A stretch of DNA of 64,000 nucleotides from Strongylocentrotus droebachiensis (GCA_035222895.1 JAVYIG010005364.1:1-64000); one strand, 5' to 3'. Numbered from the stretch's first letter, positions 52,000 through 64,000 are shown. Notes: generated by a model from the letters alone, not told the origin. Translations and numbers: made by a program.

Positions 52000-52530
52000 A
52001 TTCTGATTCTATGAGTTGTAGAATGTCACTTAAGAGGCTCCTTAACCTTTCATATACATCCTAAATCTATATACATTAGTTGGTAATGCCTACGTATTTT
52101 GCCAAAACTTTGCCAAACATAATATGGAACACTCTGCCTCAAGTCATACGCTTATATAAAAACAATTAAATGTAAAAAAAAAAATGAAACAGACCTTGTA
52201 CCGTTGAATTTACCTTCCAAACCTTTTTGCCCCCTCCAATTTTAAATTATTTCATAAATGTTGTTGTAGTTTTTGTCTTTATAGTGTGTTTATCGCTGTC
52301 TTTTGTGATACCTTTAACTAAATATACTCAGTAGTATAAATTATATGGTTCGGGGGAACTTTTTTTTAAACAAGGCCACCATGGACTTTTCATTTGTTCT
52401 CCTATTTCATTTGAAGTTATCGTATAAACTTAACATTCTTTGTATGTATATATAAACGTGTAGGACTATGTTTATTTGCAGCTGTGTTTTTTATGAAAAT
52501 GAAATGAATAAACGAACGAATGCTGACATA
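52000..52530 (+). mobile_element. LINE 3' fragment
   Basis: Contains a degenerate NMEHSASSHT/NIWNTLPQ-type segment (52120-52150) and ends with GAAATGAATAAACGAACG, as in LINE 3' tails. 52760-52900 is a piece of the CAGTCAAACCTG-type MITE. Confidence 0.5.
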
Positions 52531-53002
52531 ATTAACGAGCACGTGAGACGTGAACCGAGTATGAAGGAATGGGAATTATAACTTTTGAAAGTCGGACAGA
52601 GTAAATAACACATAACGGATAATACAATGCAAAAGGTAAAACGACATATATTATACATTTTGGCCAACTATTAATAAGATAAAAGGAAATAGAAATGACT
52701 CTGATCATCTGATGCAATATTAGTCTATAGACTATAGGCCGATGTGCAAGTTAATTTTACAATTACAATCAGACCTGTTTTAGCAAATACCTGTATAGAA
52801 AGACCACCTGTCTATACAAACCATATTAGTATCCCTTGGAAATTGGTTCTCATTGAAACGTGTACTAAATTATATAAAGACGACTATCTTGTCTCAGGTG
52901 AGCTCTTTGTATACAGTATTAAGCATTACACAATGCAGGTATATAATAGAATACATATATATATATATATAATAATATAATACCATACTACACCCCTACC
53001 AT

Positions 53003-53170
53003 GCTGGGCGTTGTGGCGTGCGCCTGTAATCCAGCTAAAAAGTGGAAGGTACGAAATGATTCAGACGAGGACGCAGGTTCGAAACTGAGTCACGTCTTTC
53101 GGATGGTGACGTCGGTCCCCAGACGTAAATAATCATATCTGATTGATACACGTCTGTAAAAAGAAAATAC
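53003..53170 (+). repeat. SINE-like repeat with a 7SL RNA-like head
   Basis: It starts GCTGGGCG followed by GTGGCGTGCGCCTGTAATCC and AGCT. This is collinear with the 5' Alu domain of 7SL RNA, which has GGGCGCGGTGGCGCG then GCCTGTAGTCCCAGCT. About 40 bases later is B-box-like CAGGTTCGAAACTG, then a body with GTCTTTCGGATGGTGACGTC and GTCCCCAGAC. It ends in an A-rich/CA stretch. Confidence 0.6.
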
Positions 53171-53174
53171 ACAC

Positions 53175-55394
53175 ACACACCTACCATGCCAAACCCATCA
53201 ATGCACTTTTTATCGCATTTTTATTACATTTTTCTTCCACGAAGAATAAAGCTGTGGTTGTCAATATTCATGTAGAGTGTAGGAATAGGCCGAGCTATCA
53301 TTTTTGTGTTTAAGAAAAGGTCTCCATTTTTAACTTTTCATTTCCTCATTTCCCCCTATATATGAAAGCTTTTGTATCGTAACACCGTGTCCCTTCATTC
53401 AAATAATAAATAAAAGAAAGTCATGGAGAGATTATGAAAATAATTATCTGAATATTATCACTTGATATACAAACACGCAGACAGACAGACAAACATTATA
53501 AACAGATCAAAGGTGGAGGTATGTATAGCCCTAACAAGCTTGTAGTTATATGTCATCCAAAGAGGTACTATGTGTCCGATTGTTATACTTAAAAAAATAG
53601 GCTATTCGAATTACAACAAACTTGCAAAACTATGCTTGGTTTGAGAGAAGAAAACATGCCAAATTTCATTGGGTTAATTAATTACCAGGCAACAATAGCA
53701 GCCTATATTACCCATAGGTATTTTAAAAACGTACTATTTAATTTTGCTCTGCTCAAATCAGTATAAAACATATTTATATATGTAATATATAAATATACAA
53801 TATTTTTCACAGTGATTTCATATTGGACATTGGTATTGATTATTACTCTACCTTGTATAGGTCAAAGGAATGGTAAACAGAAACAACGACAAAGTTATTA
53901 CCAGAACCCAACCCATTCCTCTGTAATGTTTCTACATGTTACCCTCGCAGGAGACCTAGCCTATGCCTAAACAGGGATCATCTGGGCGTAGCGTGGGTCT
54001 AAATATTACAGGGGCGCCATCATCACGGGGGCGGGGGGCGCCGGATGATCTGACAAGGCAGTTGAATATATAGGGAGGTTGTGGAAGCAGGGATGTATCA
54101 CCTTCCCGTCGCGTCTCCACTGCCCCCCCCCCCCCCATTTCGATCGTCATTTAATAGACCGATTTACTAACATTGTATGCATATTTTTTTGTAAACAAAG
54201 ATTGTTCTTGACAATCTAAAAAGTTGTCTGAGACTTGTCCGACAAAGACAGTAACACATAATTATGCACACTGGATTCCAAGTATTTTAGTTCGTTCATT
54301 AATGACAGGTATAATGGAACAACTCGTCACTAGGTCCACAGGAAAGAAACCTTCATAAATTTGAATATGTTAGCGAACTGGTCTACTATTGGGGGGGGGG
54401 GGGTAACCCCATCCACCTCATCTGCCTTCCGAAGCTACGCCAATAGGAAACTTTGCACATACCATTCGTATGATTCAATTATTGCGAATGTAATATAATT
54501 ACATGAAATTTACATTAGGAAGACAAGTCTCATACAATAAGATCGATATTATATTATGTGAAAATCAAACAATTATTTACAGGGACACGCTATGTGGTTT
54601 TTATTTGCATACAGGATAATAATTCGCGCTGAAATTACCAGGACAACTATGAAAAATTGGTCACCCATGTCCTCTGCAGACAAAACAGAGTTCGGTTATA
54701 GAAACGAGAAAGACCGTGGGAGTGCTAGTCTCTCTTTATGACCCCAACCTTAATTTTAAGATTGTTGAACCTGTTCGAAACGTCGAGCCACTCCCGCCAC
54801 CCATCCTCTCCAATCGGCGCTATAGTTCTCCTTAGAACTATAAGCTAAGACAGATAACCAACAGTCTTTTTCAAAACTACACCAACGGTCCTTTTTAGGA
54901 CTACACACCCTCAAGGAAGATTACCGAGAGTCCTTTTCAGGACTCCTCAATCCTCCCTCTCTCACACATGGTGCATCCGCAATCCATATTGAGTTCGTGT
55001 ACTTGCGTGAGAATAAACGATATCAATTTTCATGAATATTACTGTGATTATGTATATTTCCTTATAGTTCTCTATACAATGTTTGCGTCAAACCTGCCAT
55101 TAGTTAAATGATAATGACGATTTACACGGTAAACATTTAAAAAGGTCATTTCCTTTTCCGTATTTGTCCAAATTCTACTCTCAGAAGTCCATTTAAAACA
55201 GAATAAAGGAATGTTTGTTTTCCATGTTCCAAGTGATTTCGTTAATCAAATGAATTTTGGGGAAAACTATGGGAGCCGGCGGTTTGACGCATTCACCCAC
55301 GTTTGCCGTGGTTTAACAATAGGTTTAACAATGACTGTAATCAGTTTTTGAAATCATATTGTAGCTTTGTGATGTTTCTACTTCTATTTCACAG
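53175..55394. other. Intron of the EF-hand gene, unannotated
   Basis: Contains C(13) at 54123-54136, G(13) at 54392, a half copy of the 13627 palindrome at about 54885-54985, and 54240-54385, which is inverted relative to 57485-57610. No coding evidence. Confidence 0.6.
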
Positions 55395-55704
55395 GTATCA
55401 AAGGACCACGGGACGAAACGACTCCAGGCAACGTGTTCAACTAAAACACAAAGAATGGATTTGAAATCAAACAACTTTTAGCTGCAGTGCCGTCGTTACA
55501 TGGAATGATATTACGGATATAATTGGATTTAACTCATTTTTGGTCACCGTTCAAATCGTGAGATATCTTGAGAAACTATGGAGTGGACGGAAATCAAAGG
55601 CGATGGTATTCTTGTTGATATTGGCTTGATGAACTCCAAGGTGTGATTCGAACCCTGGACTTAGTGTACAAGTGCTTCAGTTATTCCACCAATGGCTTGT
55701 TATG
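55395..55704 (+). CDS. EF-hand gene: leader exon with 13 coding bases
   Basis: The acceptor is ttcacag and the donor ATG GCT TGT TAT G|gtgagt. An in-frame TAG at 55662-55664 precedes the ATG at 55692. Most of the exon is 5' UTR and contains an upstream ORF (55578-55646). Confidence 0.7.
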
Positions 55705-58700
55705 GTGAGTATCGGTGTGATATCATTATTTCTTTTTTTGGTTTAAATATGGCTGCATTATATCAGGGAGGTGACAGTCACAGTGCTTATACTATACTAT
55801 CCTGCGATTGTTAATACCTGATACTGAAGATAATTATGTACCCATACGGCTTATGTAGGTAAATGAACCTATACTAAATAATATTAGGCTAATTAATTTC
55901 ATGTTTGGACCTGTCGGTCGATTCTCTCAGTTCAAGTTGGCGTCGGGCCAAATAACTACATTATAATGATAATAATCTTTTAAAGTCCACTCCAAATTTT
56001 ATTAAGTTAAACCGAATATGAAAATTCTTTTTGCCCAATTGATCGTGAGCCCGGCAGCCACTGAGCAGCGCCAGATCGACGTTGCTCTATCCCTTATTAT
56101 GTTTGGAATAATTCATTCACTCATCCATCTGTTATCACCGTATATTTTGTCATTCGTTCGTGTTACAATCATAAATTCCTTTATTCAGTCATTAATTCAT
56201 CCATTCTAGCAATCAATCATTCATGCATATTCATCTATTTATTCATTCGAACCTATCACTATTCGTGCCTCCATTTATTAGTAAGTGTGGGGGTTAAGCA
56301 CAAAGTACATTTTTTTTCACATCACCACATATTTTGCATTTCAAATTAACTCTCTGTTGACGAATATCTCTCTTATTTTTAGACAATTATCTCGAATCCA
56401 TTGCATTATCTAGTGGTTTCATTACAGAGAACTAGGATGGGATGGGGCGGGGGGGGGGGTGTACCAATGCCGAAGTTTATCTGAGAAGAAAGACAATTAA
56501 TTAAAGACCAAAACAACTCAAAGATTCGTTTACAAAAATGAGGCACTGGTCCCAATCGTTCCCTTAATGAAAAGACGAAGAAAGAGGGGAGGGGGGGGGG
56601 GGAGAAGAAAACAGATAACAAAAAAGAAGAACAAGAACTAGGAAAAGAAGAAGAAGAAGGAGAAGAAAAAGAAAAAGAGCAAGAAGAGTAGTCACAACAA
56701 CATATGACCAAGAAATGGAATTAATTAAGAGTGGTCTATATCGTGTTGCTCATTATACCTACCGTGGATCGTAAAAGGTTTCTTTCTGTCTTAATGTTGT
56801 TAGCCCTATCAATAAAAGGCTATCCTGTTTGTACAAACAAGTTCATACACCCTAACCCGCACGCACACCCACACCCACACCCACGTCACTCTGGCACTTA
56901 CAATGATAGGGATTATCCACTGTACGCTAACATGAGTTAAGACGCTTAAAGATCGATTTACACGAAAGTATTGATCCAACCTTTAGGACAATTTAAGACC
57001 CCCGCTCCACGCCTATTCATTAATCCTTGCACCTCTTTTAAAGAACCCTACAAGTTGGTTTCTATTATTAAGTTCTTGTATGAATGCTCGCATATAAAGA
57101 GAAGAAAACAGGCAGCAATCAACGACGCTGGGAGTATACCGCAAATCACATTCAAAACCACCAGACCCTGAATTTCAAACCACCTTGTTAGAATATCGTT
57201 GAATTTGTCTTTTTTTGCAAAATGCTGGCGGCCGTCTGGAAGTCATGATGTTGTTGGTATTGTAGAAGTGTGGAGATTATGTAGCACTCGTTTGGTTTCG
57301 CCAAGGATATGCTAGCTGCATGTACGGTGTAGGTTATATACCTTGAATTGGATCTATAAGAGAACAGGATATACTACATAACTATGCTGCGATTGTTAAT
57401 ACCAGATACTGGAGGTATGTACTCGTGTGTCTTATGTAGGTATATATGGACATACTTATATGGCTTGGGCTTGATTATCTACCGGATTACTAACATATTC
57501 AAATATATGGATGTTTCTTTCCTGGGGACCTTTAGTGACGAGTTAGTGCATTAACCTGCTATTCATGAATGAACTACAATACTCGGAATCTAGTCTGCAT
57601 ATATTACTTGTTGTTATGTTGGGCAAGCCTCGAGCAAACTTTCGGGTTGCCCTGTACAAGCTTTGTAAGCAAATTATGCACAAAATACGAATATGTTAGT
57701 AAAACCAGTCCATTCTGTCAGTTCTAGTTGGTGTCGGGCTTAGAAAACTAAATATGTTTAAATAATTAATTTATTCATTCACCCATTCACTTGTTGTTAT
57801 CAATAATTGTCATTCGTTCGTGTAATCAATCATAAATTACTTTATTTAGTGATCAAATCATTTACTCCACCAATCAATCATTCATGCATTCATAACTTAT
57901 TCATTTAATCGTATAACTATTCGTGCATGAATTTATCACTTTATTATTGAAACATGAGATCACCGATACTTGACCATCAAACATTTCGTTTTCTACTTTC
58001 ACCGAAATTGTATGTATTTGCATATTGACCTGTGATATATCCGATAATAAGTTCACGTGTTGACATAAAATGACATACGTTGGCATACGATGACACACAA
58101 TTTAATAATTATATAGAAAAGAAAATTCGTGTCTGTTTAAAAATTCCACTGTTTGATTGAAAGCATGAATCTTATCTTCTCCATCATTATTGGCGTTATA
58201 TACACATACATATATACACATATTTGAATCCGGACTAACTCGGCTCAAAGACAACTCGGCTCAGCTCCAAAAAACGGTCAGTTTTTGTCAATTTACCCAA
58301 ACCCTAACTCTAACCCTAAACCTATAACCCTAAAGCTGCAATAACTAACCGTTTTTGCAGCTGGGCCGAGTTGTCTTTGAGCCGAGTTAGCCCGACTGCA
58401 AATATTTCCATTATATATTTATTTATATATTTATTCATTCATTTACATATATAATTTTTTCCTTTTGATTTATATAAAAATGAAAAGAAATAACCTATAT
58501 CAAGTTTTGGCAACCCTCGTGGGGATATATACAATGCGAAAGGAAAAAGAAAGAGAAAAAGGATTGCGTAGCTTAATTAAAGTCACCCATTGTTGCCCTG
58601 CCTTTTGGGATTTTTTATTGGTTTGGTTGAAAAAATGTATCGAACCCGGGTCACTGCCTTTGAACGCCAATCACTTAACCCACGATACACATCGACATAC

Positions 58701-61700
58701 ACAAATAATATAGTCTCTGCGATCTTTTTTTGATAACTGTGCATTAACAGCCTAATCATACTCATTGAAGTTTAGCCAAACCCATATACATCGTTTACGT
58801 ATGTACAGTAGTTATCATGACTCTTCTTAACCATAAAATCAGAAACTGATGCAATTAACCCTACAAGACCATGATAACACGTACCTATATGTGGATGTAG
58901 AATCCAGCGAGGAATACCTGTTTTATACATCACGATCGATATTCGTTTAGTTAGTAAATCTATTGTTTATACATACACAGACATATTGACCCATATTTCT
59001 TTTCTTTTCGTGACCCTAAAATGGATACGTTTATTTTTCCTTTTTGGTCCAATGGAGTCAAATGCAAATAACTGATCCAGATCCTACCTGGAAAATATTT
59101 GATGCATTTTCTTTTGAAATGATGGAATTGTAATTGAACTGCTTGACAACTTCATTCTATTAGGGTATGGTATTTAAATAATGCGGATCGAAAACAAAAG
59201 GCAGAGTTTGTTCTCCCTGTTAATTGAAATTCTGGTGGAAGAACAAGGTAGGATTGTAAACTTCATAACAAAATCATCGGGTATAGCGTGCAAATAATGA
59301 TGTCGTCGTATTGGCCAATGTTATCCTAAACTTGCCATTTTATTTCACCATTGTTCATACATCATTGTTCATACATCATTGTTTATACATCATTTGCCAT
59401 ACATCATTTTTCTCTCTTGCTTGTAAAAAGATAGCAAAGATCTTCGAATAGCCAACGCCAATATCAGTACCCTTGTTCATAAGCTATTCAAATGTGTAAA
59501 CGTTCCAATGACATATTCAGTCGAATCCGAACATGGTTTCTATGGGATGTACAATATGAATATTGAAATTACACTGGAGTTGATTTTTCGGAAGTCTCTG
59601 CGATCTTATCCTTTTTTTTAGGGGGTGGGGGGGGGGGTAAACTTTGCATCAACCATTACTCCTAATCCTACTTCTCGCATATTTTTAGTTTGTAGAAACC
59701 CAATAAAATCATCACTAACTTATAGCATTAAATACAAACTTATCTTTTCATTGTCCGCCAGTCCTTCATCTGTAACGCATTCATCGCTGTCATCATATCC
59801 CTCATCATCGTCGGTTTCATTGTCGCCTTCACCGGGTTGATCATCCGCCCATGATCCCTATTCCCTTCATCTACAATCCCCCCATCTTCATCATCATCTA
59901 CATCATCGTCGTCCTCATTCCATGGCCATTTATCTTAGATATCATTGACGTTCTCATTTCCACCTTCGTCATCATTGTTACCATCATCAATATCATGTCA
60001 GGTACTATAGAGTGGTAAAGTGTGTCGTCGCCAAAAATCTATGTTTAGAATTTCTCAATTTTTTCTTCATTTTCCGAGTTCGGGTTCATAACATTACGAA
60101 CCAGAACAAAATAAAACTGAGTTGCTATAGGAAATCTATTTATTCAGATGATCATATATCAGCCAATACTTAACATATTCAATTGGTTTTCGACATTTGA
60201 ACATTATCTTTGATCCTCTTTAGGAAAATGAAGACAAAAATGAGAAATTCTTTAAAAAATAATTCATGATGTCACAGCTTCGGTACTCTATGTGGGCCAT
60301 GTTCTATCGTATTGCGATACGATTATACAAATATTGCATGCTTCGACGTTCAATAAGGGAGTTTACAGGTACAATCTGCGCATGGGCAGATAAAGGTCAT
60401 TTGTACCAAAAAGGTAAAACCCACAGAGATGAATACTGGATATGCGCTCATGAAAGTTATGTAACATTATTCATTTATGCACCAACGGTACATTCTATGA
60501 TACGCAGGTGGAAGTATTCTTTTCAAGAGGGCAAACAAAAGGTATTCATGAAGCACATCTAGGACTTTGGCAGTTATAATTCTAATATGCTCAAAGTGGA
60601 ACTTCTCCATGTGTAAAAGATCTGCGGATATTTGGGATCATTTGTACCATGTGCTATCTGTAAACTCCCTTATATATAACAACATATTTTATGAGCCAAC
60701 AAATTGAGAATGTCCCGAGTTAATATATTCAGCGAGTATTTGCGTGTTTTATATTCTGTAGCTTAGTATTTTCATCCCTTGTATATAGGTTACGTTCTTT
60801 TTATTTACCTTGTCATATTGTTAATGTATGTAATGTTGTTGACAATAGGGCCCTGCTTACAAGCTTAGCTTCTAAAGAGGTCCTAAACCATTCATTTTTA
60901 TGATGTAATCAAGTTAATATATGTTGAGAAATGTACTATTACCAGTCTCTACTTTATGTAAAAGATTATATCATGTTTTGTGTGGTTTATAATAAAATGA
61001 ACTTGAACGTAAACTTGAAATACAATCGCACGTGGGAAATTCTGAGTCTGTTAGTGAATGTAATTGAGCAACGCTGAGCAAAGGTTATTTAATATGAAGA
61101 TTGTTTATTATTGTGGGCATTTCTGCTAACGATGTATTAGTGACACCTGTTCTACACATTTTTACATAATAGTAGTGAAGGGATGTTCCCTTGTCTACCA
61201 CATCAATTGTTGAGGGTAGAATGAGGAACTGTATATTTTGTCCTCTTTTTTTGTCCGTCATGTTCATAGTGTCTTAACCATTAAATCGCCAATTACAGAT
61301 AAGTTCTAATCGTTCAAGTTGTTGCTCGTTCCCAAGTATTTTAAACATAATTCAAATCAATTCAATTTTATTTTAGGTTTGAGGACGTCATCCGAAAACC
61401 CGCTACCTGAGGCGGAGATGGGCAGCGCCACCAATGGTCCGAGCCCAGAGGCAATTCAGCAGCTTTTCGATGCTTGCGACCTGGATGGTAATGGATACAT
61501 TGAATGGGAAGAACTGGAGGTGGTCTGCGAAAATTTGGACAGGGATGAACTCGAACACATATTTGAGGTTAGAATTTCGATTTTTCAAACAGGATTTGCA
61601 TGAAAAACACACGTCTCCCTTTTCTCCTTGTATATGTTATAATACAGGGCCCAGTCTTACACAGAGTTGATATCAATCGCAACTTATTTGCAATTTATAG

Positions 61701-62672
61701 CAATCGCAACTGTGTACAAAAGAGATAGGAGACTGCTAACTTGCGATTGATTGGAGGACTTGCGATCGATTTGTAAGACGGTGACCAGATATACTCTGCT
61801 GCCCATAACGTTGCAAGACTTTTCTTTAACCTCTTTTCATGAAATTGTTGTTACAATTATGGCTTCTTCTTGATCGACAAGGTTTATGACTATCTTATCA
61901 GAACTTGATTAATCAATCTCTATTACTCTTTGAGTAAATCAATACAGTTCAGAGAAGATTCTGAGCTTCATCTATCAAGAATTTATCATATTGCCACAAT
62001 CAGCTCATAAAATGAGGTAAAAAAACAATTATTCTAGCTTTATGGGCAACATTGAACCTAACTGACATAATTTATTTCATGATGTAGTTATTCTTAAACC
62101 TGGAGAGTAGCTTACTCTTCTTCTAGCTCAAGCTTTGTCTCGTCTTTCCTTTCCATTTCCTTGTTGGTTTTCTTTGCATTTTTTTAAAACTTTGTATATT
62201 ACTGTAAACATTACTTTATTTTATTGAACCAATTTTCAATGTATTGTATTTTTATGTAATTTTGTAATCTTTTATCAATTAAATAAGTTTCAGCCTTTGG
62301 CTACTATTCTGAATGTATGTTCTTTTTTAAAATCAATAAGCCAGTTCCAATCAAATCGAATTCAAATTGAAATATACCGGTACACGCCTATTTTGAAGAA
62401 TTCAATAAAATTCATGAATACACATTGTAAAGGTGAATTTACGCAGTTATAATTGATACTTAATTATCCTTTTGTTTCATTTAGGCATTAGATGGAGATG
62501 GCGATGGGCGGATCAGTATAACGGATTTCACTGAAGGCTTTCACAGTGTCAGCGAGGCTCTCCTTTCTGTCAGCCGTCGTAGGAGGCGTCAGCAGTATTT
62601 AGAGGACTTTGACAGTGAAGAGTTTGAGGTGTTCTTGCAGCAATTGGGACCTGACCTTGACCTTGTTTCTTG
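55395..62672 (+). CDS. EF-hand protein of the RASEF/CRACR2A/Rab11FIP3 type (3' end outside window)
   Basis: Three exons connect in phase: 55395-55704 (coding from ATG at 55692), 61377-61567 and 62485-62672. The start is MACYG, split across the first intron (phase 1). The protein has a short unstructured leader, then two EF-hand loops, DLDGNGYIEWEE and DGDGDGRISITD. Both have Gly6 and Ile8; position 12 is Glu in the first and Asp in the second. They are followed by FTEGFHSVSEALLSV, an SRRRRRQQYLEDF basic stretch and EEFEVFLQQLGPDL. The pattern 'F-x-ACD-x-DGNG ... LDxDGDGxI ... F-x-x-GF' near the N terminus is that of Rab-linked EF-hand proteins with a downstream coiled coil (RASEF, CRACR2A, Rab11FIP3/4, ninein-like). 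The exact member cannot be fixed from this fragment. The last exon ends in phase 2 at TG|gtgagt. Confidence 0.8.
55578..55646 (+). promoter_or_regulatory. Upstream ORF in EF-hand gene leader
   Basis: A 22-codon ORF (MEWTEIKGDG...) ends at TGA, 45 bases before the main ATG. It could lower initiation at the main start. No conservation evidence is available. Confidence 0.35.
58230..58398. mobile_element. Palindromic MITE with a telomere-like core
   Basis: Arms of about 55 bp contain CTAACTCGGCTCAAAGACAA and its mirror. The centre has CCAAACCCTAACTCTAACCC and TAACCCTAAAG. Confidence 0.8.
58605..58695 (-). repeat. tRNA-like SINE head
   Basis: The reverse strand reads ATCGTGGGTTAAGTGATTGG, then GACCCGGGTTCGATAC, resembling A and B boxes of a class II tRNA. 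The ends do not pair. Probably a SINE or tRNA pseudogene. Confidence 0.45.
60353..60673. mobile_element. MITE with ATAAGGGAGTTTACAG ends
   Basis: ATAAGGGAGTTTACAG and CTGTAAACTCCCTTAT are perfect inverted ends, and GTACAA/TTGTAC lies further in. It accounts for the open frame in 60266-60562. Confidence 0.85.
60690..61020 (+). mobile_element. LINE 3' tail
   Basis: A 3' UTR-like segment ends AATAAAATGAACTTGAACGT, followed by AACTTGAAA, matching the tail style of 35240-35265. Confidence 0.5.
61377..61567 (+). CDS. EF-hand gene: exon with first EF-hand
   Basis: 191 bases, phase 1 in, phase 0 out. It encodes LRTSSENPLPEAEM, then AIQQLFDACDLDGNGYIEWE. The loop has D, D, N at positions 1, 3, 5, Gly6, Ile8 and Glu12. 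Confidence 0.88.
62485..62672 (+). CDS. EF-hand gene: exon with second EF-hand
   Basis: 188 bases, phase 0 in, phase 2 out. It starts ALDGDGDGRISITDFTEGF and ends QQLGPDLDLVS. Acidic positions 1, 3 and 5 are all Asp and position 12 is Asp, a variant that tends to favour Mg over Ca. Confidence 0.88.
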
Positions 62673-64000
62673 GTGAGTCAGACTTTTTCTATTTAAAGCC
62701 CAACTGCACGACTTATAGCTACTTGCGCCCTCTAATAGCAGACAATGCCTAATCGGTGACCATTGGTCCCCTTTTTCTTATGTTGATTTGATGAGATAAC
62801 CACCTGTCAGTGACCATGCAGGGAGGTCTAATCCCTCCTGGCCAATCTAGTGCAGAGGGGCTTTTAACATTTACAGAGCCTTTTGTGGACAGTGGAATAT
62901 CATATGGAAAGCGTAATTATATTCAATTGAACGTGAGCAAGGGTACTTCAATAAATTTGACCATATCATAAAAATTATCCAAAAAACAAAAGCAATAAAC
63001 AATACTTATTAAGTGTATGTAGATAATTATACACAGAGGAATAGACAGAAGAGAGGAAACGACAGCTAAAGGAAAACGAGATGGACAGAGCTATTGGAAG
63101 GAAGAGATCGAGAGGGAGGGTGGGGGTGAGGGAGTGGGGTAAGAGGGATTGTTGGAAAGTGAAGAGGGGCATTCATTGCCATAACAATAATATGTTATTG
63201 ATAATGGGGGAGATGGGGAAAGAACGCGAAAAGGGATGAGAGAATGAGTGATGTGAGAGATAGAGAGAAAGAGAGAGAGAGATAGAGAGGGAAACTAGAG
63301 AGAGAGAGAGAAAGAGAGAGAGGGGGAAGAGGGGGAATTTAGGAGAAATATAGACGGCATAATATAATGGTACTAGCTTCCATCGCATGAAAACTAGACA
63401 AATTAGCTTCAATAAACTGTACAGTTCTAAAAGGGTTTTGCTTTACAAGGCTTTTACCAGCATTATTCTAACAATGAAGGTTATTAATGCAAAACATTAA
63501 TTTTGAATTTAAAGCCAAATAGAAAGAGACTGAAAATTAGGAGAAAATATCAACGGCAAAAAGGAATAGTACTAGTTCGATTATAAAGAAATACAAAAAT
63601 TGGCTGATTATAATATCATGAACTATCCAAAGTCTGGATAATAGATGCCAGTGATATTTCAATCTGTTGTGCTATAACGGGCTTTACCAGCATTATTCTA
63701 ACAACGAAGCTTATGAATATGGATTACTGTAAAATTCAATCTAAAACCAATCGCGTGTGATACAGAGAAGGTCGTGATAAACAGCTCTACACTTATTATG
63801 CATAACAAAATGCTAAAAATATTGGCAGATTAAAGCTAACTTGTACCATATGTTTATACCACACGCAATATCTAATAAGTGGATAAGGTTTATCAGTGTA
63901 CTACAGCTCGAATTAGACCAAATCTATCCATCTTTATATCCATCTTTATATCCATCTTATAGATGTCCTATAGCTTGGAGGCTTTTAGGGCAACATTAAT
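62673..64000 (+). other. Intron of the EF-hand gene to window end
   Basis: A reversed TTAA MITE (62693-62867) lies 20 bases after the donor. (GA)n tracts occupy 63250-63325. GGCTTTTACCAGCATTATTC recurs about 230 bases later, indicating a tandem duplication across about 63337-63760. No further exon is recognised. Confidence 0.7.

Larger units (their letters stand above)
55705..61376 (+). other. First coding intron of the EF-hand gene
   Basis: About 55790-56280 and 57360-57940 are diverged direct copies (CTGCGATTGTTAATACC, GTCATTCGTTCGTGT, CAATCAATCATTCATGCAT). A reversed SINE piece is at 55975-56105. 58230-58398 is a palindromic element, 60353-60673 a MITE, 60690-61020 a LINE tail and 61142-61266 a MITE fragment. 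Confidence 0.65.

Noticed and set aside
60266-60562. A 98-residue open frame
   Set aside because: Most of it lies within the MITE 60353-60673 with perfect inverted ends.

Overview
This is a window of an animal nuclear genome: AT-rich, intron-rich and crowded with miniature transposons, SINEs, LINE fragments and microsatellites. The gene content, the tRNA-type SINEs and a VNTR-bearing repeat of a kind common in marine invertebrates suggest an invertebrate deuterostome, perhaps an echinoderm. That placement is inference. No bacterial features are present.

About 1-46 kb holds two genes of the WDR76 family (WD40 proteins related to yeast Cmr1). They are arranged tail to tail as a large inverted duplication with its axis near 26 kb. 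Copy A (+) runs from before the window to a stop at 23861. Copy B (-) is complete, from an ATG at 45899 to a stop at 30019, with 14 exons whose phases all agree and a 638-residue product. Introns, splice phases, 3' untranslated regions and sequence beyond the polyadenylation signals are homologous, so whole genes were duplicated at the DNA level.

The main discovery is in copy A. Between the exons matching copy B exons 5 and 6 it has two additional in-phase exons (1839-1904 and 4719-4793) that together encode a complete CXXC zinc finger with all eight cysteines. Copy B has no trace of it. CXXC fingers bind CpG DNA and mammalian WDR76 has been reported among 5-hydroxymethylcytosine readers, so copy A may be a CpG-directed WDR76. 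Its finger carries Tyr-His where the usual Lys/Arg-Gln CpG-contact pair is expected.

The introns record a transposon history. They hold a solo LTR whose empty site survives in copy B, a 3-kb tyrosine-recombinase element with about 75-bp terminal inverted repeats, several TTAA-flanked MITE families (one with an empty site in this window), and VNTR elements whose units carry TGACCTTTGACCT. They also hold a ~930-bp CTT tract, a ~970-bp GAAT array and degenerate copies of the WDR76 terminal exon downstream of both genes.

46-50 kb is intergenic (LINE remnant, TTAA MITE, CT/C/G runs). From about 50 kb a + strand gene begins. It has a probable noncoding leader, a 13-base coding segment at 55692-55704, and exons at 61377-61567 and 62485-62672 encoding a pair of EF-hands like those of Rab-effector EF-hand proteins (RASEF, CRACR2A, Rab11FIP3). 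It continues past the window end. A SINE-like repeat at 53003 begins with a sequence resembling the Alu domain of 7SL RNA.
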